Source: Stratiolaelaps scimitus (lineage: Eukaryota > Arthropoda > Arachnida > Mesostigmata > Laelapidae). From it: 64,000 bases of DNA. The position numbers and the translations under genes were made by a program. The stretch covers positions 7,192,001 through 7,256,000 of the forward strand of contig JABWDB010000008.1 of NCBI GenBank assembly GCA_019614645.1. The letters are read 5' to 3'. A model generated the notes under the pieces. It searched no databases, had not been told where the DNA came from, and saw only the letters and a program-made list of their open reading frames with translations. This document shows, piece by piece, positions 13,849-25,700 of the stretch (position 1 is the stretch's first letter; each line of letters opens with the position of its first letter).

Positions 13849-14770
13849 TATTTATATATGTATATATATATATATATATCGATAGTAAGAGTAGTCGCAG
13901 TTGTAGCAGCAGCTCTTGTGGAAATAAAAACGACAGTCGCGAGCAGCATTGCTTCTGTGCTATGGTATCTGGGACATGTGGCATGGCATCTGCTATGACG
14001 GTGGAAACGGCGGCAGCGCCGGACGGCGCCAACGCGACTGCAGCTATCATCGATCGGACATCTCCCGTGGACGGGAAACGGGAGAAAGTCTGCTCGCTGA
14101 TTCTGATTGCACTTGTGCTCGTGTCGCGCATGATGATGAAGATCTTCGCTCTTCTGGGGGTCTTCTGTCCAGTCAGTGCTAGGTGGCGTCCGCTTCGACC
14201 TGCTGATATTGCCGGGACGGCGATGTCTTTTGAGTCGGTCCGGCGATTTCCACCTGCATAGGCGTAAACTACCGAACACACCGAGGTGGTAGACCGGTCT
14301 ATCTATCACCATATGCTTGGTTATGCTTGCTAGATATGGATGTTGCCGTTGCTGGATGGGTGCCATGGTGCTTGTCACTTATTGTAATGTATTACTAGTG
14401 GCCTCGGTGATGGTGCCATAGTGAATAGCGCTAGCGTTGGGGGCGACCGCGTGCGGCAGCGCAGAACGCGATGGCGATCTCACATGCAGCGGCAGCAGCA
14501 GCGGCGGCGGCGGTGGAAGGACTGGGTGGTGTGTGCCCATCTCATCGGTGGTGAGCTTCTGCTGGCTCTGCTATTGTTGTTATCGTTGTCGTCGTTGTTA
14601 TTGCTTAATGTTGGTGTCGTTGCTGTTGGCGGTCGACGCTCCCGTTTTCACTTTTTCCCGTTCTATTTCATTTCATTAGCTTTCCCTTGCTGTCGCAAGA
14701 ATATCTACAGAAGTAGACGGGCAGACACAGGTTCATGCGAAGCACTCCCACATGAGCATCGAAGCTAAAT
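12201..14770. other. GC-rich stretch with chance ORFs
   Basis: This stretch is more GC-rich than its flanks and carries CAG/GGC and GTT/GTC triplet runs, which keep several frames open on both strands. None shows a recognisable domain together with matching splice sites. One frame starting at ATG 14,484 encodes a basic, Gln/Arg-rich start followed by a leucine-rich hydrophobic segment. It could be a signal-peptide exon of the downstream mucin-like gene, but the donor that would be needed (GTCGAC) is poor. The region could be a promoter or 5' untranslated area, which I cannot show. Confidence 0.45.
13805..13879. repeat. (AT)n microsatellite
   Basis: A long AT dinucleotide tract with a few interruptions. 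It generates artificial Tyr-Ile repeat ORFs on both strands, which should not be read as proteins. Confidence 0.95.
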
Positions 14771-14790
14771 CTATAAATAAATAGCACACA

Positions 14791-14791
14791 C

Positions 14792-14850
<59 letters not shown>
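14791..14850. repeat. (AT)n microsatellite
   Basis: An AT tract of about 60 bp with a single G interruption. Confidence 0.95.
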
Positions 14851-14852
<2 letters not shown>

Positions 14853-15865
14853 TGCAATCGGAATAATCGATACGGCTCTCCGCAACCGAATTGCTAATCT
14901 ATGCAGATGAGGATTCATAGTAGTCTCGATGCAACGGCCGTTGTCGAGCATCGAATAGTCAAGAGAGTGGCTTACGCATTTGGACGCACTATATTCATAG
15001 GGTGGTAAGGAGATCTGACCACACGCGGCCACTATCGGCCCCTTCGCTCGATTCATTAGCACCTCGTTTTCAATTCGCTTGAGGTCGCAAGACCCTCGCA
15101 GAACCTCGCATCCCCCTCCCCTTACCTTGTATGGTGCGTGTAGTCTTGTTGATACCACTGAGCACAGGATCGTGATTTCCACCCACAAATTGCAAATCAC
15201 ATAATTAAGACGAATATATATACATAATATTTGCGAAACGGTGCTCGCTTAACTTTCCGCAATAATATCAGTTGTAGTAATGTTAGTGGTGGTGGTCGAT
15301 TCTGGCCGGCTACCAGAATCTAGGGCGGGTTGCGTTTTAGCGCCGGGATTCATCGAGGCTGCGGTGGCTTGCTGCATAAACAGAACATGGGGGAGGCCGC
15401 TCTTGTTCGTTCGCTTTGAATTTAATCAACGCTCTTCACCTCCACAAAAGTGGAGCTGGGATCCGAGCGAAACAAGGAAGACGGACCATTCCGACGGTTC
15501 AGAGGATACAAATAGCAGAAGGTAACAGCGACAATAACCCGATATATTTGATGTATTTGGGCCGAAAACCCACAACGATTAGATCTGCTGGCTTGCCACC
15601 ACTCGTATCGAGAAATTCGCTCATCCGGAACACTGCCAGTACGACGACCACTACAGCAACTACAACCGATACTACGCCGATTGTGATGGTGATGATTTCT
15701 GCCTTTAGATCTAACTGTTCCAGATTGATCAGCTTAACACAAATTGTTCCCGCCGAACAGGAGGAGGCCACAAAAAATCAATACTGCAATCATCAACAGC
15801 AGCATGTGGCAGAAAATATAATATATGGTGGTTGTTGTTATTGGAGCCCATATTTACTAAAGTCT

Positions 15866-15895
15866 GTTGCTCGACATGTATTGAGTGCAAAGAGA

Positions 15896-15931
<36 letters not shown>

Positions 15932-15959
15932 TCTTTGCACTCAATACATGTCGAGCAAC
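15866..15959. repeat. Snap-back inverted repeat around (AT)n core
   Basis: The left arm (15,866-15,900) and right arm (15,927-15,959) are reverse complements of each other over about 33 bases, differing by one 2-base insertion in the left arm. They are separated by about 26 bases of pure AT, which is itself self-complementary. The whole block can fold into one long hairpin or extrude as a cruciform. No terminal direct repeat was found, so I do not call it a transposon. Confidence 0.9.
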
Positions 15960-16574
15960 TGATATATATATATATATATAATATATATATGTGTGCGTGT
16001 AAAGCAAAGTATGCGTTTAAATCCTCATTTTTCCCTATAAATTGATTCGCGAAGTCGTTGGAGCGCTGAACTGAATTGAGCAATTTTTCGAACCAACGAG
16101 AACGTGTTCAGCAACCGATGTACCTTCTGTATTATTACAGTGTATCTGAGTTCTTACCTGGATTTGTAATGCTTATTCAGGCAACAATCGAACGCCGGAT
16201 ACTCAATTGGATTGTGAACTCCCAAATCCCGGCAGCGTTTCGGACAGTTCCAGTGCGCAAAGGGTAGATCTTTTTGGAGGGAATTTGTCTTTGGATAAAA
16301 CGAAATTGCCCGTTTATCACACCCTGTATCCCACAAGCAACGTACAAAAATTACTCAGCCACCTGTATTGACATGCGTTCAACAGCAACCGAAACGAAAC
16401 GCTTCGGGCACTAGCTGAAAAGGGAGAAAGCTGAGTTTCCAACGTGTCACTCACTCGTCGTTCTCTTGCTGTTACATTTCGTCTATTTTTTTTTTCGTCT
16501 TTTTTGGACCCTGGAGGTGTTGTTACGTGGACCATGCACGTTCAGCACGTATTTCGTAGTACTTCAAGCAATCC

Positions 16575-16640
16575 GTCTCCGGCGAGATTCGAACCGGAGA
16601 GTCCAGGGTTGCAAGTCCTCGGCGCTGTCCCCACGCCATC
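16575..16640 (-). repeat. tRNA-like relic
   Basis: On the minus strand there is a B-box-like GGTTCGAATC (complement of 16,586-16,595) and, before it, an anticodon-arm-like CTTGCAA stretch and a weak A-box region. The T-arm does not pair properly around the TTCGAAT loop and the acceptor stem is not recognisable. It is therefore more likely a tRNA pseudogene or SINE head than a functional tRNA. Confidence 0.4.
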
Positions 16641-19600
16641 CCCCTTGAAAGCATTTTCTTTCCTGGAATCGGTCGGAAGTTCACCATTTGCCCTCCGCTT
16701 CCGTAGTTCCATGATGAAGCGTCATCTTATTTCATCTCTGCTTTGGTGGTGGTGCTGATGATGACGACTCGGCGATGTCGATCACGAATTGGTGATTCCG
16801 GCACGACCGCTCCGGTGAACGTGCAGCCATCAGCAAGGGCCCTCCGATTTGACACGAGGGTCCCGCCAATGAGACTCAATGGGCCAAGTAGTAGTTCCAT
16901 GTGGCATACTATGGTGAAGCCAGCCAGTGTAAGCGGCTTCTGAGCGTTCCAGTTGGAGACACAGATCTACTCAGCTGGCGTTTCGCCGGCCGCTGTCGCC
17001 TCGTGTGGTGGTCCGTTCAGCTCTCCTTGCGCATTGCTTTCTCGCAACCGGCTCGCTGGTCGCTGACGGCTGGTCGGCCGAAAGACGTTAGCGCTGTTGA
17101 GAAGCGTCGGGACATCAAAACAATCCGGCTGCCCTTTTCCACGGCACCGGGACAGGGAGAACGAACACAGGCGGGCAGCAAGACGAATGATAGCAATGCC
17201 GTCTGTGGGTGAAAGTCCCACTCGATAACGATGACGACGACAACGTCGTCGACGGGATCTGTAGCCACTGCCAGTGGTCCCCGGTTCGTCCCAACATCCG
17301 AACTCCCACAATGCCATTTTCCTGCCAGTTTGGTTCTTCGTCCACCATCTACCGTTGCTAATAATAGAATCACTCAAGAAGCCTAGAATATCGTTTAGCG
17401 TTGCCGCTTGCCACTGGCATGCAGTGCGCCTGTGTCTATATGGGTGGGTGGTTGTTCGTGTGTGTGTGTGCGGTAGACCAAGCCGAGCTTCGTAAGATAC
17501 ATTGTACTCGTCGTTGACAACAGTTGCAAGTGTTCTAGCTGTCGCAGCGCTGGTTAGATATGCAGGACGTCGTAGACACGAACGTACAAGAATAATCGAA
17601 ATTTCTGTACGGGGCCACACGTGGAGGGAAAGACAAGAGTTGGATGGATGGATCGATGGACGGTGTTGGCGGATATCTGGAGATAGCGGAAATGGATTTT
17701 CGCTTGCTTTCCCAGTGACGCATTGAAGAAGACGCACGAAGGGCGAAATGCCTTTGTTGACACGACACGAGAAAAATAGCCTCTTTGCATGCATCTGTCA
17801 GCTGGTTCTACCCAGAACAAGACAATATGATGAATAACATGAACATGAAGGTTTGGTGATAATGAATGAAGGTACGAAGCTAAGACAACACCAGGATTGA
17901 TGCAGATTCCGCTGGCCTACATATTGATAAAACCTCACACGTGTGATCTATCTATGTTCAGCGTCGATCGTACATCTGTCAAGTGGCGGGATCGCGCGTG
18001 GAAGCTGTGGAAATGGTGTTCAGGTGAGCACAACGTCCCGTGTGCTCGGTCCGATAGAATACACTGGCACGCATTGAGGAATCTATTCTATCCCGGTGTG
18101 AAGCGGGAAATCACTGGGCTTCCTTTGATATTTTCCATGACGTTTCCACGCTGGCGTGGAGATTTGTCGCGGGTTTACCGTTAGATTAGACTCGAGAATA
18201 GCAGGCTGAGCAATATTGCGGGTTGACAGGACCGTCTTGCATATTGGATGCTGTGAATTATCCTGCGCCGTTGACACGTTCATGTGTCGAACTCGACTGC
18301 CGTAAAGCTCAGACCTTGCAAAAGCTGATTGCGAGGTGCTCATCGCTAGGACTGGCTCGACGGCCGGAATGTTTGCAGAACGTGAGCACGAAAAAACAAC
18401 ACGGATTAACTAGCGTGCTCGTTGAATCAACTTCATAATGCATATGTTTTCCGCGCGCTGATACGGACATTTTGAGCGGATGCCATATCGGGAGGCGCAG
18501 TGTCACTCAACACTAGAAAGCTGTAATTTTCTGTGGGTTTGTGCCGTACACATTGTTAAGCCCACTGGTGAGGTGTCGGCGCATCTCGCGCATAATAGCT
18601 AATTTTATTTCCACATGAGGCGTTTCGCATTTCTTATTTCCACACGAGCGCCAGGCATTACACCACAACTCCCAGCGATCAATACCGTCTACCGTTGGTG
18701 GCAGCAGAGCTGTCCGAATGTGTGGACGCGCAGTCTCGGACCGCCCGTTTCCAGAACCCATTGCAGAAGCTGTCTCCTGCAGTCTTATTTATATTTACCT
18801 ATTCGTGTCCACCTTCCACTGGAGGGGTTCAGCCCCTTGGAGGAGTTATGGTGTCACCAAATTCACGAGCATATTCTGTGAAACCTTCCATGACATGGGA
18901 TACTTACTATGGCATATGCTGTTCTAGCATAGTTTGCGTGCTAGGCGTTTGGAGATTCAGTAATTGGAGCTGGGGGGTGTCATGATTCAAGAGATTCGCC
19001 TTCGTTCCGTTCAGCGTAGGAGCACATTGGTACGAATCTCATTGTACAACCTAGACGTTCGGAAGAATTGTAAACAAAATCACAAAATCGGAAATATATA
19101 ATGCAGAAAATAGTTGTACTCCCATATCTATGGGTAATAGTAACACATCATATATTAATATATAGTATTGTAAGGCAGTAATGACAATAATCATAATAAT
19201 AATACAATACAATGACCTATTGACACATATTACCCTAGGAACTGACAAGGAGTAAGGTGATTGCAGCTGGAAACCTGTGATTTTTTTACGAGGATTCATC
19301 TGCTCGGAAACAGAGACACGGAAAAGTTGCATGCGCATTGTTAGCAGAATGAAAATTAGTGCCCATCTTGCTACTGTCAATAAGCGATTTAGACAGTCAA
19401 TATCAGATAAGACCAAATTCGCACTTACTGAATGATTGATCTGATACAAGCTGTGGCTGTAGGAATCAAATGTGAGCAACAGCCAGACCTAACCTGTCCC
19501 ATTGTTCAGCTGAGCCAACTGTCCCCCTCCGTTTGCGATGCCATCCAGTGGGCCCCCACAACCTGCGGAGCAGCTCTCGTAGGATTTGCAGAAGCAGGCT

Positions 19601-21703
19601 GCCAGAACCCGCTCAGTCAGCTGAGACGGTCACCAGACAGCCTTAACCTACTCCAGCCATCCAGCGGCGGCACCGGCAGCATTATCATCATCTGTGGTAG
19701 CGGCTTCGCGTCAGGCTGGTGGTTGTTGTTTAATTGTCGTGCAATTGGTCAGATCCGTCGATGAATCCTTATGAAGGAGGCGGACGACGATGTGAGAGCC
19801 AGATTTGTAAGCGGTAGCTGCCGATTTCTAAAGGCATCGCTCTAGCCAATTGGTGAACCTGAAGTGACGAATGTTAAAATTACGTCAGCACGGGTCTGAA
19901 CCAAAACCAGAGTGGGACGCTGTATTCGATGTTGGTCGGCGAATGCTATTTGCCCGACGGGATAAAACTGCTCCCGACACCACGCTGTTAGTTCGCTGCT
20001 GTGTACATCCTTATGCTCAGGTGCACATTAGCCCTAAACGGACAGCTCAGGTGATTGATTCTCTTTGATTTTCGATAAAATCTTACCCCATTTCTATTGG
20101 GCAACGCATCGAGCGGCGATTCTCGTGCCGAGTCAGCTACAATATACCATTACGCAAGCGAATTACATGGTATACAAAGATACGACACAACAGCGGTTGG
20201 TGCTGTCGACGAAGGTACTTCTATTATTTTTGGTGGCAAATAATAATCATTTGCAATCGTGCTGGGCTAGCGTGAAATTCGCAATTCCATTCATGAAATG
20301 GCAAAATCATGCTCAAGATCGTCGCCATCATAAGAGTGTTATTGTGATTAGATAGATTAGCATTGCTATCGATGGACCAGTCGCGTGAACCTATACCGCA
20401 GAACGCTGGCCCGCCTCTGACCTGGAACAAGAGCGTCAATTCGGGTGTCTGTTACCCGACTTGCTCAAATGTGATACTATGACCATGTATTCTGTTCCTC
20501 AACTCGTTGAACGCGAAAATCGCCACTGCCGGCGTCAGTCTCCGCCTGCGAAGTTGTAACATTTTCATGAGCCAATGGGGGTTCGCGTTTTTCTTTTACG
20601 ATACTCCAACCCCCCGCCCCGTCCCGCCCATGACTCTCCGTCCTTTGATTATTTCTCTATTCATGTTCGTCTTCATCTTCGACTTTACAACCCGCACACA
20701 ATGAAAGCACAATGTGTACAAAATGACTGAATACATTGGCTGTGTGCTTTGTAATAATAGCCGCGAACGAACACCAGACATCGGGCCGTAAAACGACGAC
20801 TTCCCTTCGTGAACAATGCGCAATAATGATGGGAATAACACGACAACGGCAAACACTACCGAGATTGAATTAAACGAGCCGTCAGATCCAGTCAGATGCT
20901 AACTCGGACGCTGCTGCTGCTGTGCCCGGGGCTCGCTCATGCCTCCGAGGTATCACCCAGAAGAAATTCGGACGGCAAAAGCAATAGGGAAAGAAACGGA
21001 GGGATCAAAGCGCACGGTGGAACTTTCTCAGGACAGAATCGAATACAGTCTGCCTGAGCCTGGGGGACTTGCTTGTGGTATTCGACGCTTCGACGATTAC
21101 AGGCTCGCTGTGCGCCCTCATACCAGAGGGATACACAAATGTGGCACAGCACGAAATGACAGTGTTGTAAATGATGCTTTCGAAAGATTCGCCATCGCCC
21201 GTTCGCCGACTAAATATTGACGTTCTCATGTTGCGCAGTTCGATCGGGTTCAGCGTTGGTGCGATGGCCTCTGCTCGAAAGCGTCGTAAATCGTTGCGGA
21301 CGTCGAGAGCGTTTGTGTCTGTCTGCTTGCGTTTGGCCGTCGGCAGGGTTGTGTGTTTCCAAAGGCTAACAATGATAAAAGATGATTAGGCCAGTGGATG
21401 CCTTACGAGTCAACACAAATTAACAGATGTACGGGCCTAGTGAAAACGGTCGAGGTGGTGGAGAGGGGTCTTCTTCTTGAGATCTATATTATATACGAAT
21501 TTTCAATTCGTGCTAAATATGTGTGTCCGTAACAAAGAATGACTTACGCGACTCGTGTAGGCAGTATAACGCGGGCCGCTTATCCTACGCATTTCCCTGT
21601 TATCTTGAACAAAGGGAGTGCTTTGAGCTACGAAAATGGCCATCGATTGTTTCAATATTATCATAATTTCCAGATGTAGATCGAATTTTGAGAATTCCAA
21701 AGT

Positions 21704-21709
21704 TATATA

Positions 21710-21750
<41 letters not shown>
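21704..21750. repeat. (AT)n microsatellite
   Basis: An AT dinucleotide tract with one G interruption, in non-coding sequence. Confidence 0.95.
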
Positions 21751-21752
<2 letters not shown>

Positions 21753-22724
21753 TATTACCTAATATCGATTTAGCAGGAGGGGACATTTTAAATTGTTGTT
21801 GTAGGACGAATGCATTTCTATTGAGTTATTGTGGAAACTATATAGTGTATCTATAATATTTGTTCGTCCGTAAACTTGCTCATAAGCATTCACACGAACC
21901 CCAGCATCTCTGTCGTTCAGGAACGCACAGCAGCGAAGCGAATCGATTCATCTTGGAGTGTTTTTGCCTTAGATATCGAACAGTTTGGGCCATTTTTAAT
22001 GGACGTCTATGGCCGTTGGCTGAAAGCGTCTTGTCGATGATGTTATGATTGCAAAACGTAGCTATTCTTTAACAGGCAGCTCGACTATGTTAGAAACTAT
22101 GGGTTCAGCTCCACTATGGTGAGGACCAGCCAGCCGAACAGGAGTGTGAGAAATTTGCGTCTGCAATGTATTATGTGATGGCAGGCAGAGAGGTTCCCAC
22201 CACTGAGAGGAGCTTTGATGGGGTGAATTACCAAGGGAGATAATCTATAATCACTCAACGATGGTCTGCGATCTCGCCCGTGATCACACAGTTTGGCTGT
22301 AAGCTGAGTGATTTAATTCGTTGGAAATAAAAAAAAGCAATAATATCTCTATTGAATCGTGCGATGTCGGTGTCGAGTTGTCGATCACGCACGGTAGCGA
22401 AGGGAATTGGGAAGCATATATGCAATGCCGGAACGACAATCGTAGGTAGATTAGAAGTCGTTGGCACAGGAAGTCAGCTGAAGTCACTGTTCCGATATTC
22501 CATTCGTCGGTCAACAGGGGAATCATTGGGATGTATATTGGCTGTATATACACCACCAGTGCCGTAGAAAGCCTCTCAGGGGCCATTATGTGCCTTGTTA
22601 CTTCACAATTTGATTAGGGAAACACCGCCAAAACGGTTGTATCGCAAGACATACATGTCTATTCTAGAGTCGTTACTTCTGCCCACGCAGCTATTGACTC
22701 CAAGCATTTGTGTGCACCTTTCAG

Positions 22725-25700
22725 GCGTCCGACCGAATCGAGATCTCACTACGAACACGTACCGAAGTTCTTCAAGAAGTTCTCCACCTCGACGTGCAAA
22801 CCCAACTGCCTCTCAGGATGTCACTGGTCCGGAAGCAGAAACTACTACTCAAGGAACTCACGCTTACGAAGATCCTAGCACGACCTCTGGTGCAACAAAC
22901 CCTAGTGTTGAAGATACATCCGGCAGCAGCAACAGCGAGCGCATCGTCAACGTAGACGATATTGTCACCACAATGAAGCTAACGACGGAGGAGAATACGA
23001 CTCCATTGCCCGCGGGTGCCGACACTGAAGGTACTGCAGCAACGGAGCCGGTGCAGTCGATCAAATCAGAGACCACAACGAGAGCTGCACCCGGGACCTT
23101 CGTCGACATAACAACTCCCGCAACGGACCATCAATCATCTACAGATTCCATAACCACGACAACTGATGGTCAATCTACAACCACTGCGGAGGAAAGCTCA
23201 ACAACGTTTGCAGTCACTACGGAGGAAATTCCACTTCTAACCAATCCCACAACAGAAAAGACCACTGAGCGAGTGACGAGGAGCACCGCGGGCGACTTCG
23301 AAGATGAGGCATCATCGACGGAGATGTCAGATTTCACATCGGGTATCGGTGAACACACGTCAACGGGAGAGAGTTTAACAAGGACCACAAATAGCGATGC
23401 TGAGAATACTGATGCAGATGCCGCCGCCTTGTCGAGAACATACAACGTGGAACTTAAGAGCTCGATTGTTGACGCAACACTTCCATCTGTCTCTACTGTG
23501 TCCACGGACATGATGGATGCTGACGAGGTATCAACTGTCGAATACACGGTCCCCTATGGCGAGAAATCCGGCTACAATTTTGTGACATCGCCAACCATCG
23601 AGGAGGCGACTATGACGGCTGCGTTTCGTGATGAGGACGATCTGCCAGCATCACCATCAGGAGATTCACCGGCGCCACCACCTGACAAACCTGAACGACG
23701 CCAGGATCCGGCCCCGAACCTGATCCGCCCTTCGGAGACAGTGAAGGCCAAGAGTCCAGATCGGACTCGTAATCCAACCATTGAAATTCTCACTGGCCTC
23801 ATCCAGCTGTTGGGCGGCGATGTCCGCCGAAGGGCCACGCCGCCACCTCAGCATCCGCAGCCACCCAATTTGCTCCCCCCACCGAACTTCAACTATCACC
23901 CACCACAAGCACCGCTAGTCGCACCGCCTCCTCCGCCCCAGTTCCTTCCTCCGCCACATCAGCATCATCCTCAGCGACCACAGCCGTACGATCTGGCACA
24001 GCAGTTTCCAACGAAACCCAATATCCCTGCCTACATACCGCACCTGAATCCGCCACCGGTTGAACACCACGCAATTGGTGTTCACCATCAGGCTACGCCA
24101 CCTGCTCCGCCAAGCTTCTACTATCCGTCGCCAGCGGATGTTAGCAATATCCTCGGGGTGAACAACGATATACACAGTGATCGGCCTCAGCATCACTTTG
24201 AGCTGAAAACGCCCGACGTGGCTCCCACCGTCACCGTGCCCGTTGATCTCGACGACGAGACGACCTCAGAGCCAACCCGCAGTTCGTCCCGTAATACGAT
24301 TGTGTTTATTCAGGATGCGCCCCCGAGTCTCCTGCCGTCGGGCACCCTGACCGAGTCTTCCGTCATTGGCGCTACTTCAGTGCCGACAACACCAATTCGA
24401 CAGGATCACAACGATGAGATCAGCGACGAGAAGGGCACGCCCGTCATCGAGGTCGTGGAGCCCGTTGCTACTCGACAGTCGGAGAACACACAGGATGTGC
24501 GACCATCAAATGTGTGGCTTCCCGTTGGCGCCGAGGACACGAGCCGCGTGAATATCCGATACGACCCGCACAACGAGCCAGATATCATTACTCAGGGAGC
24601 TGAGCCGTCGATATTCGACGTGACCGTTGTCGGCGACCTGAACCCGACGATTAGCCACGGCAGCGATATGGGGCCACCGCCGGAGATCATCACTACTGAA
24701 AGCAGTGATTCCGAATCGAAGATCGATCCAACCGCGACCACTACCGTCACGACGACGATGACGAGTTTCATTGCTGGCACTCCTCCTTCGGTTCAGTCGA
24801 CTTCGCTGGTTCGCTCAACGAGCTCACCACCGAGCCAGATCGTCTCGTCGGCCACGACAACGATCGTCTACACAGAGGCTTCCTCATCGTCGACGCCCTC
24901 AGCAGGAGTTGCCTCCTCGACGAGTTCAAAGGTCGACGTCGTCTATGGTAAGGCCACGAGTGAGGTGGGAATCAGCCCGACGTCAGCTTCGTCCGCAACG
25001 ACTAGCCAGGCAAGCTCAACTAAGGGTCATGGCATTGGCAAGCCGTACGTGGTGCCTGTGGACGTCGATCCCGTGCGGCCGTCGGTGCACCAAGGAGGCT
25101 TCGGCCATGTGAAGACGTCGCCGCGACATGGGTCGGGTCCCGTCCGCCAACAGAAGCCGAAAAGGCCGCCAACTTTCAAAAGCAAATCGAATGCGACGCT
25201 GGTCCGAATCGATACGTGCATCGTCGGTGATGACTCGACGTGTGACGCCAACCTCAACGAATGGTGCCGCACAGACCAAGGCATCAGCACCTGTACGTGC
25301 CGACCAGGCTATGCGAGAACTCAACTCCGAGGACCCTGTCTAGGTAAGGTCATTACTAAACAGTGGCTGTTGGGATTCATTTGTGCTACAGCACAATATC
25401 TCAATGTGTAGCTGGACCGGCTCTTGTTCCCGGATGCCATTGGCACCAGGGAGTGAGTAGGTGACCTCGTCGAGAACATCCATCTGCTTTTGTTAGTTAG
25501 TGACCACAAACGACTGTGTGCTCTTCTAATAATCGTGCACGGTTCTGGTCAACAGGACAACGTCAACTGGGAGAATGCCAATCTTTGTCGATGATGAGAC
25601 GCATTATGTTGAGTAGTTGAGGCGCACCTTACAATATATATATATAATTTCCTTAATTTACCGATCTCTTCCTGTGGCCCCGTTTAGCGACTATTTCGAT

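Larger units (their letters stand above)
14771..22724. other. Non-coding stretch upstream of mucin-like gene
   Basis: No supported gene. Contents are (AT)n tracts (14,791-14,850, 15,901-15,928, 15,961-15,990, 21,704-21,750), a snap-back inverted repeat (15,866-15,959) and a tRNA-like relic (16,575-16,640). Scattered ORFs under 130 residues show no recognisable domain. The downstream gene lacks its first exon in my model, so part of this stretch is probably its 5' intron. Confidence 0.5.

Noticed and set aside
13644..14378. Long ORFs on both strands around 13,600-14,400
   Set aside because: They are kept open by the (AT)n tract (Tyr-Ile repeats) and triplet-rich flanks, overlap on opposite strands, and contain no domain.
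23170..23547. Minus-strand ORFs inside the mucin-like exon
   Set aside because: They are antisense shadows of the Thr/Ser-rich coding frame, with Val/Ser-rich translations expected from reverse-complemented ACN/TCN codons.
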